From Variovorax paradoxus B4 (GTDB lineage Bacteria > Pseudomonadota > Gammaproteobacteria > Burkholderiales > Burkholderiaceae_C), in NCBI RefSeq assembly GCF_000463015.1, contig NC_022247.1:1488001-1552000 (forward strand): a stretch of DNA of 64,000 nt. Reading direction: 5' to 3'. The position numbers and the translations under genes were made by a program. Below, in pieces: positions 8,591 through 17,209 of this stretch. How positions within the stretch are numbered: position 1 is the stretch's first letter; the number at the start of each line of letters is the position of its first letter. The notes under the pieces are model-generated. The model had not been told where the DNA came from and searched no databases. It saw only the letters and a program-made list of their open reading frames with translations.

Positions 8591-9430
8591 ATGTCGCAAC
8601 CGATCAGTCCGGAGCTCAGGGAATGGCTGGTGTCGCAGCTTGCGGCGGGGCATTCGGTGCCCGCGCTGCGTGCCTCGATGCGCGCGGCCGGGTGGCAGGA
8701 CGCGGCCACCGACCTTGCGCTGGCGCAGCTCGAGGCCGGCTTTCCCCACGTGGAAGTGGCCCGGCCGCGGCGCACCGAGATGCCCGGCCCCGACCTCGAA
8801 GGCGCGCCGCTCTACATCGATGCGGGCGACCGCAGCGTGCAGGTGCTGCAGACCATGCGGCATCCGCGCGTCGTCGTGTTCGGCAACCTGGTGTCGCCCG
8901 AGGAGTGCGAAGGGCTGATTGCCGCGGCGCGGGTGCGGCTGGCGCGCTCGCTCACGGTCGAGACGCGCACCGGCGGCGAGGTGCTCAACGTCGACCGCAC
9001 CAGCGAAGGCATGTTCTTCGAGCGCGGCGAAACCGACATCGTTGCGCGCCTCGAGCAGCGCATTGCCGCGCTGCTGCGCTGGCCGGTGGAGTTCGGCGAA
9101 GGCCTGCAGATCCTGCGCTACGCGCCCGGCGCCCAGTACCGCCCGCACTACGACTACTTCGACCCCGGCGAGCCCGGCACGCCCACCATCCTCAAGCGCG
9201 GCGGGCAGCGCGTGGCCACGCTCGTGATGTACCTGCAGGAGCCCGGGCAGGGCGGCGCCACCACCTTCCCCGACGTGGGCCTGGAAGTGGCGCCCGTGCG
9301 CGGCACCGGCGTGTTCTTCAGCTACGACGAACCTGACCCCGCCACCCGCACGCTGCATGGCGGCGCGCCCGTGCTCGCAGGCGAGAAGTGGGTCGCCACC
9401 AAGTGGCTGCGCGAACGCGAATTCAAATAA
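8591..9430 (+). CDS. 2-oxoglutarate/Fe(II) oxygenase of the prolyl 4-hydroxylase type
   Basis: 279 residues. The C-terminal half is a double-stranded beta-helix dioxygenase with iron ligands H186-x-D188 ('[10 protein letters not shown]') and H256 ('[10 protein letters not shown]'), and K266 ('GEKWVATKW') to bind the 2-oxoglutarate C5 carboxylate. The N-terminal 50 residues ('[14 protein letters not shown]...') form a small helical region seen in related bacterial proteins. The family hydroxylates protein prolines; the target here is unknown. It begins 1 bp after yaaA and is followed 15 bp later by a hydrolase gene. Confidence 0.9.
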   Translation: MSQPISPELREWLVSQLAAGHSVPALRASMRAAGWQDAATDLALAQLEAGFPHVEVARPRRTEMPGPDLEGAPLYIDAGDRSVQVLQTMRHPRVVVFGNLVSPEECEGLIAAARVRLARSLTVETRTGGEVLNVDRTSEGMFFERGETDIVARLEQRIAALLRWPVEFGEGLQILRYAPGAQYRPHYDYFDPGEPGTPTILKRGGQRVATLVMYLQEPGQGGATTFPDVGLEVAPVRGTGVFFSYDEPDPATRTLHGGAPVLAGEKWVATKWLREREFK

Positions 9431-9445
9431 ATAGACAGGAGCGCC

Positions 9446-10345
9446 ATGAAGCTGCTGGCCAACGGATTGCAGATCGAGGTCGACGACACCGGCGGCGAAG
9501 GCCGCCCGGTGGCCCTGCTCATCATGGGCCTGGGCATGCAGCTGGTCGGCTGGCCGCAGGAATTCGTGCAGGCGCTGGTCGACGCGGGCTTTCGCGTGGT
9601 GCGCCACGACAACCGCGACATCGGCCTGAGCCAGGGCTTCGACCATGCGGGCACCGGCAACATCGTGTGGGAGAGCATCCGCCAGCGCCTGGGCCTGCAG
9701 GTGCGCTCGGCCTACACCTTGCAGGACATGGCGCGCGATTCGCTGGGCGTGCTGGACGCATTGGGCATCAAGCAGGCGCACGTCATCGGCGCCTCGATGG
9801 GCGGCATGATCGCGCAGCACCTGGCCGCCGAAGCGCCCGATCGCGTGGCCAGCCTCGTGAGCATCATGAGCTCCAGCGGCGCACGCGGCCTGCCCGGACC
9901 GCGCAGCGACGTCGCCGCCATGCTGCTGCGCCGGCCCCTGGGCGGCGGCGAGGCCGAGCTGGTGGCGCACAGCATCCGGCTGCTCAGGCTCATCCAGAGC
10001 CCCGCCTATCCGCAAAGCACCGAGGTGCTGGCCGAGCGCCTCACCTTCAGCATGCGCCGCGCCTACCGTCCGGCCGGCATGTTCCGCCAGATGCTCGCCA
10101 TTGGCGCCGATGCGCGCCGGCCCGAAGTGCTGCCGCGCATCAAGTGCCCGACGCTGGTGCTGCACGGCGAAGCCGATGCGCTGGTGCCGATGGCCTGCGG
10201 GCTGGATACCGCCAAGCGCATTCCGGGCGCGAAGTTCGTCAGCATTCCCGGCATGGGCCACGACCTGCCGCCCGAGGTCTGTGCCATCCTCGCCCACCAC
10301 ATCGCGCCGTTCCTGCACGCGGCCGAAGAACATCACAAGCCATGA
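9446..10345 (+). CDS. Alpha/beta-fold hydrolase
   Basis: 299 residues. The nucleophile elbow is 'GASMGG' with S118, the oxyanion region is '[12 protein letters not shown]', and the late '[12 protein letters not shown]' supplies the catalytic histidine. The sequence type ('[11 protein letters not shown]') is shared with esterases such as aclacinomycin methylesterase-like proteins, but the substrate cannot be told. Preceded by a good ribosome-binding site (AGGAG, 9438-9442). Its stop overlaps the queF start as ATGA, so they are translationally coupled, although no shared pathway is evident. Confidence 0.85.
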   Translation: MKLLANGLQIEVDDTGGEGRPVALLIMGLGMQLVGWPQEFVQALVDAGFRVVRHDNRDIGLSQGFDHAGTGNIVWESIRQRLGLQVRSAYTLQDMARDSLGVLDALGIKQAHVIGASMGGMIAQHLAAEAPDRVASLVSIMSSSGARGLPGPRSDVAAMLLRRPLGGGEAELVAHSIRLLRLIQSPAYPQSTEVLAERLTFSMRRAYRPAGMFRQMLAIGADARRPEVLPRIKCPTLVLHGEADALVPMACGLDTAKRIPGAKFVSIPGMGHDLPPEVCAILAHHIAPFLHAAEEHHKP

Positions 10346-11220
10346 GCCTGGACAACATTCCCCCCGCCAACCCCAACACGCCCGAGCAGTCGCAACTGGG
10401 CCGCGCCTCGGCCTATGCCGACCGGTACGACCCGACCCTGCTCTTTCCGATTGCGCGCAGCACCCAGCGCGAGGCCATGGGCATCGCCGCCGGCGCGCTG
10501 CCCTTCTTCGGCGCCGATCTCTGGACCGCGTTCGAAGTGAGCTGGCTCAACCTGCGTGGCAAGCCGCAGCTGGCCATCGCGCACTTCACCATCCCCTGCG
10601 AAACGCCCAACATCATCGAGAGCAAGTCGTTCAAGCTGTACCTCAACAGCTTCAACAGCAGCGCCTTCGCGAGCGTCGAGGCGGTGCGAGACCGCCTGCG
10701 CACCGACCTGTCCGAGGCGCTCTGGCGCGGCAGCGACCAATCGGCCGGCATCGGCGTGAAGCTGCTGGCGCCCGACATGTTCGACCGCGAGCCGGTGCAC
10801 GAGCTCGACGGCCTGGACCTCGACCGGCTCGACATCGAGTGCACCCATTACCAGCCCGCGCCCGAGCTGCTGTCCAGCGACGCCACCCAGCCGCCGGTGA
10901 ACGAGACGCTCACCAGCCGCCTGCTCAAGAGCAACTGTCTCGTCACCGGCCAGCCCGACTGGGGCAGCGTGCAGATCCGCTACAGCGGCCCGGCCATCGA
11001 CCAGGCCGGCCTGCTCGCGTACATCGTGAGCTTTCGCAACCACAACGAGTTCCACGAACCCTGCGTGGAGCGCATGTTCACCGACATCTGGCGCCGCTGC
11101 CAGCCCAACAAGCTCGCGGTGTATGCACGCTATACGCGGCGCGGCGGGCTCGACATCAATCCGTTCCGTACCAGCTGGCCGCAGGCGCTGCCGCCGAACA
11201 TCCGCACCGCGCGGCAATAA
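10342..11220 (+). CDS. queF: NADPH-dependent 7-cyano-7-deazaguanine reductase (long form)
   Basis: 292 residues, the two-domain (type II) QueF. It reduces preQ0 to preQ1 in queuosine biosynthesis. The substrate-binding '[13 protein letters not shown]' motif is at about 93-105. The catalytic cysteine is C199 in '[15 protein letters not shown]', with the partner aspartate D206. The start overlaps the hydrolase stop by 4 bp (ATGA). No preQ1 riboswitch is possible ahead of it because it is internal to the transcript. After its stop, competing short stems (11223-11252) without a T-run may form a weak terminator. Confidence 0.96.
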   Translation: MSLDNIPPANPNTPEQSQLGRASAYADRYDPTLLFPIARSTQREAMGIAAGALPFFGADLWTAFEVSWLNLRGKPQLAIAHFTIPCETPNIIESKSFKLYLNSFNSSAFASVEAVRDRLRTDLSEALWRGSDQSAGIGVKLLAPDMFDREPVHELDGLDLDRLDIECTHYQPAPELLSSDATQPPVNETLTSRLLKSNCLVTGQPDWGSVQIRYSGPAIDQAGLLAYIVSFRNHNEFHEPCVERMFTDIWRRCQPNKLAVYARYTRRGGLDINPFRTSWPQALPPNIRTARQ

Positions 11221-11334
11221 GGGAAGAGGGCGCCGCCGAAGCCCCTCTTCGGAAATCCGGAACCCGCAGCCCGGCCCCTGTGGCATTCTGGAACTGCCCG
11301 CGACACTGCGGGCGGCTATCCGGAGCAGACACAC

Positions 11335-12240
11335 ATGGTTGAAGGAAAAGTAGTCGTCGTCACCGGCGCGGGCGGTGGTATCGGTCGCGACATCGCGCTG
11401 GCCATGGCGAGCCATGGCGCCAGGGTGGTGGTGAACGACATCGGTGCCGCACTCGATGGTGCGGGCGGCAGCGCCGGCCCCGCGCAGCAGGTGGTCGACG
11501 AGATCCGCGCCGCGGGCGGCCAGGCCGTGCCCAACACCGACAGCGTGGCCGATGCGGCGAGCGCGGCGCGCATCGTCGAGTGCGCGGTCGAGAGCTTCGG
11601 TCGTATCGATGCCGTGGTCAACAACGCCGGCATCCTGCGCGACCGCTTCTTCCACAAGATGTCGGTCGACGAGTGGGACGCCGTGCTCAAGGTGCACCTC
11701 TACGGCGCCTACTACGTGAGCCGTGCGGCCGCCACGCACTTCAAGGAGCAGAACTCGGGCGCGATGGTGCACATGACCTCGACCTCTGGTCTCATCGGCA
11801 ACTACGGCCAGGCCAACTATGCGGCGGCCAAGCTCGGCATCGTGGCGCTGTCGAAGTCGATCGCGCTCGACATGCTCAAGTTCAACGTGCGCTCCAACTG
11901 CATCGCGCCCTTCGCGTGGAGCCGCATGATCGGCGCCATCCCCACCGACACCGACGAGCAGCGCGCCCGCGTCGACAAGATCAAGCAGATGACGCCGGCC
12001 AAGGTGGCGCCGCTCGCGGTGTACCTTGCGAGCGAGGCGGCCGGCGCGGTCAACGGCCAGATCTTCTCGGTGCGCAACAACGAGATCTCGCTCATCAGCC
12101 AGCCGCGGCCGGTGCGCTCCATCCACCGCTCCGAAGGCTGGACGCCGCAGAGCATCGCCGAGCACGCCATGCCCGCCATGCGCGCGAGCTTCCATCCGCT
12201 GGACCGCTCGGCGGACGTGTTCAGCTGGGACCCGGTCTGA
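11335..12240 (+). CDS. Short-chain dehydrogenase (3-hydroxyacyl-CoA dehydrogenase type)
   Basis: 301 residues. The NAD(P)-binding 'TGAGGGIG' is at 10-17, 'NNAG' at 96-99, with catalytic S149/S151, Y162 and K166 (Y-A-A-A-K). The long insert after the first nucleotide-binding strand ('NDIGAALDGAGGSAGPAQQVVDEI') and the overall length are typical of SDRs related to the dehydrogenase unit of peroxisomal multifunctional enzyme 2. These oxidise 3-hydroxyacyl-CoA. The nearby acyl-CoA genes make a similar role plausible, but the substrate is inferred. Confidence 0.85.
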   Translation: MVEGKVVVVTGAGGGIGRDIALAMASHGARVVVNDIGAALDGAGGSAGPAQQVVDEIRAAGGQAVPNTDSVADAASAARIVECAVESFGRIDAVVNNAGILRDRFFHKMSVDEWDAVLKVHLYGAYYVSRAAATHFKEQNSGAMVHMTSTSGLIGNYGQANYAAAKLGIVALSKSIALDMLKFNVRSNCIAPFAWSRMIGAIPTDTDEQRARVDKIKQMTPAKVAPLAVYLASEAAGAVNGQIFSVRNNEISLISQPRPVRSIHRSEGWTPQSIAEHAMPAMRASFHPLDRSADVFSWDPV

Positions 12241-12336
12241 GCGAGGCGGGCCTCTGAGGTCAAACCCTGAGACCGGCGCGCCCGGCGCCATTCGCCGGAC
12301 AATGCACGCTCCTTTCTTTTCTGGCGCGCTTGTCCG

Positions 12337-13227
12337 GTGAACCTGCATTTCGACCTGTTCGACCTGAAACTGTTCGTCTACGTGGCGGACGCGCGCAGCC
12401 TCACGCGCGGCGCCGAGAAGGCCTGCATCTCGCTGGCGGCCGCGTCCACCCGCATCAAGCAGATGGAAGAGGCCGTGGGCGGCAAGCTGCTGCACCGCAG
12501 CGCGCAGGGCGTGAGCCTCACGGCGGCAGGGCAGGCGGTGCTCTACCACGCCAAGCGCGTGATGCAGCAGATGGAGCACCTGCGCTGCGACATGCAGGAC
12601 TTCGGCAAGGGCATCAAGGGCCATGTGCGGGTGTTCGCCAACACCACCTCCATCACCGAATACCTGCCGCAGAAGCTGGCCGGCTTTCTCACGCAGCATC
12701 CGGCGGTGCAGGTGGACCTGCGCGAGTACCTGAGCGAGGAAATCGTGCGCGCCGTGGCCGATGGCGAGGCCGACATCGGTATCCTGGCCGGCGACGTGCA
12801 CACCGGCGAGCTCGACGCGCGCCCCTTCGGCCGCAACCAGCTGGTGCTGGTGGTACCCGCCGCGCACCACCTGGCGGGTGCGCCCTCGGTGGCCTTTGCC
12901 GACACGCTCGACGAGCAGCACGTGGGCCTGCACCACGGCAGCGCCATCCACCGCTTCCTGCAGCGCCGGGCCGAGCTGGCCGGCCGCGGCTTCAACCCGC
13001 GCATCCAGGTCAGCAGCTTCGAGGCGATCTGCCTGATGATCGAGGCGGGCGTGGGTGTGGGCGTGCTGCCGGCCTCGTCGGCGCAGCGGCTGTCGATGGC
13101 CATGCGCATCGCGACCGTGGCGCTCAGCGATGCCTGGGCGGAGCGCGAGCTCAAGCTCATCGCGCGCAACCGCGAACAGCTGCCGGCTTCGGCGCGCGAG
13201 CTGTTCGACCACCTCATCGCGCCCTGA
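12337..13227 (+). CDS. LysR-type transcriptional regulator (first of a tandem pair)
   Basis: 296 residues with a GTG start at 12337. The N-terminal winged helix ('FDLKLFVYVADARSLTRGAEK', 'LAAASTRIKQMEEAVGGKLL') is followed by a LysR effector-binding domain from about residue 92. It recognises 'SLAAASTRIK' where most LysRs have 'SQPALSxxI', a feature shared with the next gene. The pair probably arose by duplication. The target is likely the enolase-superfamily / Bug / decarboxylase genes downstream. No operator was confidently identified. Confidence 0.9.
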   Translation: MNLHFDLFDLKLFVYVADARSLTRGAEKACISLAAASTRIKQMEEAVGGKLLHRSAQGVSLTAAGQAVLYHAKRVMQQMEHLRCDMQDFGKGIKGHVRVFANTTSITEYLPQKLAGFLTQHPAVQVDLREYLSEEIVRAVADGEADIGILAGDVHTGELDARPFGRNQLVLVVPAAHHLAGAPSVAFADTLDEQHVGLHHGSAIHRFLQRRAELAGRGFNPRIQVSSFEAICLMIEAGVGVGVLPASSAQRLSMAMRIATVALSDAWAERELKLIARNREQLPASARELFDHLIAP

Positions 13228-13242
13228 GGAAGGCGGGCCCGC

Positions 13243-14130
13243 ATGTCCGCCGACCTGAAGTCGCTGCGCCTTTTCGCGGCCGTGGCCGACCACGGCAGCA
13301 TCAGCGAAGGTGCCAAGCGCTGCCACATCGCGCTCGCGGCCGCGAGCAAGCGCATCTCCGACCTCGAGGCCCGCGCGCGGCTGCCCCTGCTGGTGCGCCA
13401 TGCGCGCGGGGTGACGCTCACTTCGGCGGGCCACGGCCTGCTGCTGCATGCGCGCGCCGTGCTCTCGGCCATGGACCGGCTGGGCGCCGAGCTCGACGAC
13501 TTCCAGAACGGCGTGGCGGGCGTGGTCAGCATCACGGCCAACGCGTCCACCATCGCGCAGTTCCTGCCCGCGCAGATCGGCTCCTTCCTGCGGCTGCACC
13601 CCGTGCTCAAGATCGACCTGCAGGAGCGCGCCAGCACCGAGGTCGTGAAAGCCGTGCAGGCCGGCCTGGCCGACATCGGCGTGATCGAGGGCCACACGCC
13701 CGCCGAAATGCTCGAATGCCTGCCCTATCGCAGCGATGAACTGGCCGTGGTGGTGGCGCGCGACCATCCGCTGGCCAGGCGCAAGCGCATCGGCGTGGAG
13801 GAGGTCCTGCGGCACGACCATATCGTGGTGCGCGAAGGCACGGCGCTGCACCGCGTGCTGCTGAACGCGGCACTGGAGGCGCAGCTGCCGCTCAAGGTGC
13901 GCATGCAGGTGGGCAGCTTCGACATGGTGTGCCGCATGGTGGAGCAGGGCGTTGGCATCGGCGTGCTGCCCTATGCGGCCATCCTGCCACAGCTGCAGAT
14001 ACTGAAGCTGCGCTGCCTGAAGCTCGATGCGCCGTGGGCGGTGCGCCGCCATCTGCTGTGCGTGCGGCGGCAGCAGGACCTGACCGCGGCCGCGCGCTCG
14101 GTGCTGGAGCACCTCGGCCGGCCGGACTGA
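13243..14130 (+). CDS. LysR-type transcriptional regulator (second of a tandem pair)
   Basis: 295 residues, starting 15 bp after the preceding LysR gene. The winged helix ('LKSLRLFAAVADHGSISEGAKR', 'IALAAASKRISDLEARARLPLL') and the effector domain are collinear with the neighbour, with shared phrases such as 'GVxLTxAG', 'PAEM/VRAVxxGxADIG' and 'VSSFE/VGSFD'. The two have diverged enough to bind different effectors or to act as a heteromeric pair. Its stop is followed by a strong hairpin, then by the enolase-superfamily gene in the same direction. Confidence 0.9.
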   Translation: MSADLKSLRLFAAVADHGSISEGAKRCHIALAAASKRISDLEARARLPLLVRHARGVTLTSAGHGLLLHARAVLSAMDRLGAELDDFQNGVAGVVSITANASTIAQFLPAQIGSFLRLHPVLKIDLQERASTEVVKAVQAGLADIGVIEGHTPAEMLECLPYRSDELAVVVARDHPLARRKRIGVEEVLRHDHIVVREGTALHRVLLNAALEAQLPLKVRMQVGSFDMVCRMVEQGVGIGVLPYAAILPQLQILKLRCLKLDAPWAVRRHLLCVRRQQDLTAAARSVLEHLGRPD

Positions 14131-14135
14131 GCCCC

Positions 14136-14160
14136 GAGCCTTCGCGCGGCGCGAAGGCTC
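14136..14160 (+). terminator. Strong hairpin after the LysR pair
   Basis: A perfect 10-bp stem, GAGCCTTCGC (14136-14145), loop GCGGC, GCGAAGGCTC (14151-14160), lies 5 bp past the LysR stop. No T-run follows, so it may be a weak terminator or an mRNA-stability stem separating the regulators from the catabolic genes. Confidence 0.45.
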
Positions 14161-14237
14161 GCGCCCGCCAAAAACGAATTGTTCTCCACGGCCTGCGCAC
14201 CAAGAATCGTGCCGCCGCAAAGCAAAAGGAGACATTC

Positions 14238-15392
14238 TTGAAGATCACCCGCGTCAGCGCCACGCCGCTGAACATTCCCGTCACCATCGATGTGCTGGGG
14301 CTGAACAAGCAGACCTCGCTCTCGCTCTGCCTGACCGAGATCGAGACCGACACCGGCCTCGTCGGCCATGGCATGACGGCCATCACGGAAGAAGAAATCA
14401 TCGCCGCCGCCGTGCGCGAGGTGGCCGGCCCTGCATTGATCGGCGAAGACCCGATGGCCACCGAGCGCCTGTGGGAGAAGCTCTACTGGCTGCTCTCGCC
14501 GCGCGGCCAGACCGGCTATGCGAGCCACACCATCGCCGCGCTCGACATCGCGCTGTGGGACCTGAAGGCCAGGGCGCTCGGCCAGCCGCTGTGGCGCCTG
14601 CTGGGCGGTGCCCGTTCCAAGGTGCCGGTCTATGCGACCTTCGGCTTCGGCTTCTTCGAGCGCGACCAGCTCGCCGCCGCCGCCAGGCTTTGGGTCTCGC
14701 AGGGCTTCCGGCGCCTGAAGATGACCGTCGGCGGCCATGCGCTCGCGCGGCGCGACGAGCCGCGGCCCATCGACGAGGTCATTGCCGAGGACGTGCGCCG
14801 CGTGGCGGCCGTGCGCGAGGCGGTCGGCCCCGACGTGAAGCTGTATGTCGACGCCAACTGCGGCCTCGACCTGTTCCACGCGACCGAGCTCGCACGCCGC
14901 ATCGAGCCCTACGGCATCAGCTTCTTCGAGGAGCCGCTCACGCAGAACGACGTGCGGCAGATGGCCCAGCTGCGCGCGCGCACCACCATTCCGCTGGCCT
15001 GCGGGCAGAACGAAGGGCTGGCCTTCCGCTTCCGCGACCTGCTGGTGAACCAGGCGGCCGACGTGCTGCAGCCCAACGTGACCATCTCGGGCGGCTACAC
15101 GCAGTGCCTCAAGATCGCGGGCATGGCGCAGGCCTTCAACGTGCCGATCGACAACGGCGGCGCCTGGCCCTTCCACAACATGCACCTGCATGCGGGCGTG
15201 TCGAACGGCGGCATGGCCGAATACCACTACGTGGCCGTGCAGATGCTCAAGCAGATCTTCGACGACCTGCCGGTGCCGCAGGACGGTTGGCTGCAGCTGC
15301 CGGAGACACCGGGCCTGGGCTTCGCGCCCAATGCGGAGCGCGTGCGCGAGCTTGCGAAGCTCCCCACTTCGCGCGGCAAGGGCAAAGCCTAG
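14238..15392 (+). CDS. Mandelate racemase / muconate lactonizing enzyme family protein
   Basis: 384 residues of the enolase superfamily, which abstracts a proton alpha to a carboxylate using Mg2+. Probable metal ligands are D205 ('YVDANCG'), E231 ('FFEEP') and E259 ('CGQNEG'). A late histidine-rich 'HNMHLHAG' (313-320) could carry the acid/base histidine. The usual K-x-K at the end of the second barrel strand is K161-M-T163, so the second lysine is missing. The start is TTG at 14238: AAAAGGAG at 14224-14231 lies 6 bp upstream, and the protein then begins 'KITRVSATPLNIP'. It heads a likely operon with a Bug receptor and an arylmalonate decarboxylase homologue. Racemase or dehydratase activity cannot be decided. 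Confidence 0.85.
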   Translation: MKITRVSATPLNIPVTIDVLGLNKQTSLSLCLTEIETDTGLVGHGMTAITEEEIIAAAVREVAGPALIGEDPMATERLWEKLYWLLSPRGQTGYASHTIAALDIALWDLKARALGQPLWRLLGGARSKVPVYATFGFGFFERDQLAAAARLWVSQGFRRLKMTVGGHALARRDEPRPIDEVIAEDVRRVAAVREAVGPDVKLYVDANCGLDLFHATELARRIEPYGISFFEEPLTQNDVRQMAQLRARTTIPLACGQNEGLAFRFRDLLVNQAADVLQPNVTISGGYTQCLKIAGMAQAFNVPIDNGGAWPFHNMHLHAGVSNGGMAEYHYVAVQMLKQIFDDLPVPQDGWLQLPETPGLGFAPNAERVRELAKLPTSRGKGKA

Positions 15393-15463
15393 GGATGGAC
15401 GCCCGCGGGTGCACTTGAACGAGCCGCGCAGACGGCGATGGACCGATGACATTTGGAGACATG

Positions 15464-16471
15464 ATGAAAAAAGCTACCGACCTTGTTCACCCCGCACGCC
15501 GCCGGGCGCTGCGTGCCGCCGTGGCCCTGGGCCTTGCGGGAGCACTCGCCGCGCCTGCCGCCTGGGCCCAGAAGTACCCCGACAAGCCGATCCGCCTGGT
15601 GGTCGGCTATTCGGCCGGCGGCGGCGTCGATGCGGTCGCGCGCCTGCTCGGCACGCGCCTGTCGGCGGTGCTCGGCCAGCAGGTGATGGTCGACAACCGC
15701 ACCGGCGCCACCGGCATGATCGCCGCCGAATACGTCGCCAAGTCGGCGTCGGACGGCTACACGCTGATGATGGGCGACAGCGCGCTGCTGGCCGCCAAGC
15801 TGCTGCAGCCGAAGGCGCCGGTCGATCCGCTCACCAGCTTCAGGCCCGTCGCGGGCGCCTTCGTCTCGCCGCTGATGATCGTCACAGGCAACGACTTCCC
15901 GGCCAGGACGCCGGCCGAATTCGTGAAGGAGATCAAGGCCCGGCCGGGACACTATTCCTACGCCACCTCGGGCGTGGGCACGGTGCACCATCTGGGCTTC
16001 GAGATGCTCAAGCAGACCAGCGGCAGCAAGGTGGTGCACGTGCCCTACCGCGGCGCTGCGCAGATCGTGCCCGACGTGGTCGGCGGCCAGGTGCCCATCG
16101 GCGTGGTCAGCGCCACGGCCGGCATGGCGCAGGCCAAGGCGGGCAAGCTGCGCGCGATCGCGCTGATGAACACCGCGCGGCTCGAAGGCGCCGAAAGCGT
16201 GCCGCCGCTGGCCGATGCGCTGCCGGGCTTCGACGTGGCGCCGCGCATCTTCGTGCTCGCGCCCGCCGGCACGCCCGACGAGATCGTCGACAGGCTCTCG
16301 GCCGCGGTGAAGGCGGTGCTCGACACGCCCGAGGCCGGCGCCGCGGCGGCCGCGCAAGGCACGCTGCGCGCCTACGCCACGCCGGCGCAGCTCGGCAAGG
16401 ACATGGCCGAGGAGACGAAGCGCTGGCAGCGCATCATTGCCGAGCAGAACATCGTGGCGGAGGGCAAGTAG
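15464..16471 (+). CDS. Bug/TctC-family periplasmic solute-binding protein
   Basis: About 335 residues with an N-terminal signal peptide ending near 'PAAWAQ'. The mature part 'YPDKPIRLVVGYSAGGGVDAVARLL' is the standard Bug/TctC start. Such proteins bind carboxylates for tripartite tricarboxylate transporters, but no TctA/TctB genes occur in the window. The start at 15464 is preferred over the ATGs at 15446 and 15461 because GGAG at 15455-15458 is then 5 bp away. The decarboxylase gene starts on the base after its stop, so the ligand is probably the pathway's acid. Confidence 0.88.
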   Translation: MKKATDLVHPARRRALRAAVALGLAGALAAPAAWAQKYPDKPIRLVVGYSAGGGVDAVARLLGTRLSAVLGQQVMVDNRTGATGMIAAEYVAKSASDGYTLMMGDSALLAAKLLQPKAPVDPLTSFRPVAGAFVSPLMIVTGNDFPARTPAEFVKEIKARPGHYSYATSGVGTVHHLGFEMLKQTSGSKVVHVPYRGAAQIVPDVVGGQVPIGVVSATAGMAQAKAGKLRAIALMNTARLEGAESVPPLADALPGFDVAPRIFVLAPAGTPDEIVDRLSAAVKAVLDTPEAGAAAAAQGTLRAYATPAQLGKDMAEETKRWQRIIAEQNIVAEGK

Positions 16472-17185
16472 ATGGCGCTGCCGCACCTGGGCCTGATCGT
16501 GCCGCCGGCCGCCGGCGCGGTGCCGGTGGACGGCCCGCTGCTCTATGGCGAGCGCATCCGCTTCAGCGCGCTGGGGCTGGGCCTCGGCGAGATTTCCACG
16601 CGCGGGTACACCGAGGTGATCGACTCGGTGGTCGAGAAGGCGGTGGCGCTCAAGGCGCAGGGCGCTTGCGCGGTCTCGCTCATGGGCACCTCGCTGAGCT
16701 TCTTCCGCGGCGCCGCGTTCAACCGGCAGCTCGAAGTCGAGATGGCGCGCGCCACCGGCCTGCCCTGCACGACCATGAGCAACGCCATCGTCGGCGCGCT
16801 GCGCCAGCTGGGCGTACGGCGCGTGGCGGTGGCCACGGCCTACATCGACGAGGTCAACGCGCATCTGCGGCGCTACCTCGAACGGAGCGACTTCGAGCCG
16901 CTGGCGCTCCAGGGGCTGGCCATCTCCGACGTGCAGGCCGTGGGCCGGGTGCCCACGCAGGTGCTGGTCGACCTGTGCCTGCGGGTGTTCGATGCGCAGC
17001 CCGGCGCGGAGGGCATCCTCATTTCATGCGGCGGGCTGGTCACGCTCGATGCCGTGCGCGAAGTGGAAGCACGGCTGCAGCTGCCGGTGGTGTCGAGTTC
17101 GCCCGCGGGTTTCTGGGACCTCGTGCGCACCGCGGGCCTCGATGCGCGCTCGCCGGGGCAGGGGCGGCTGTTCGCCGAGGCCTGA
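16472..17185 (+). CDS. Arylmalonate decarboxylase homologue (Asp/Glu racemase superfamily)
   Basis: 237 residues, close in length and motif order to the Bordetella bronchiseptica arylmalonate decarboxylase as I know it. The start 'LGLIVPPAAGAVPVDG' and 'VSLMGTSLSFFRGAAFN' match well. The catalytic cysteine is C186 ('GILISCGGL'). Y46, T73, S74 and Y124 fit the oxyanion-hole and active-site residues (enzyme numbering minus 2). G72 stands where racemases carry their second cysteine, so a decarboxylase and not a two-cysteine racemase is predicted. The reaction would be cofactor-free decarboxylation of a disubstituted malonate to a chiral acid. The gene follows the Bug receptor with no gap and ends 24 bp from a convergent operon. 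Confidence 0.85.
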   Translation: MALPHLGLIVPPAAGAVPVDGPLLYGERIRFSALGLGLGEISTRGYTEVIDSVVEKAVALKAQGACAVSLMGTSLSFFRGAAFNRQLEVEMARATGLPCTTMSNAIVGALRQLGVRRVAVATAYIDEVNAHLRRYLERSDFEPLALQGLAISDVQAVGRVPTQVLVDLCLRVFDAQPGAEGILISCGGLVTLDAVREVEARLQLPVVSSSPAGFWDLVRTAGLDARSPGQGRLFAEA

Positions 17186-17209
17186 GCGCCAAGGATACAG
17201 GGCGGTCCG

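Noticed and set aside
10333..14235. A 1300-codon minus-strand open frame covering queF, the SDR and two LysR genes
   Set aside because: It spans four well-supported plus-strand genes and an intergenic hairpin. The translation is low-complexity, so it is a shadow frame.
16472..17185. Aspartate/glutamate or hydantoin racemase
   Set aside because: The superfamily matches, but the first catalytic cysteine of racemases is a glycine (G72), and the motif set follows arylmalonate decarboxylase instead.
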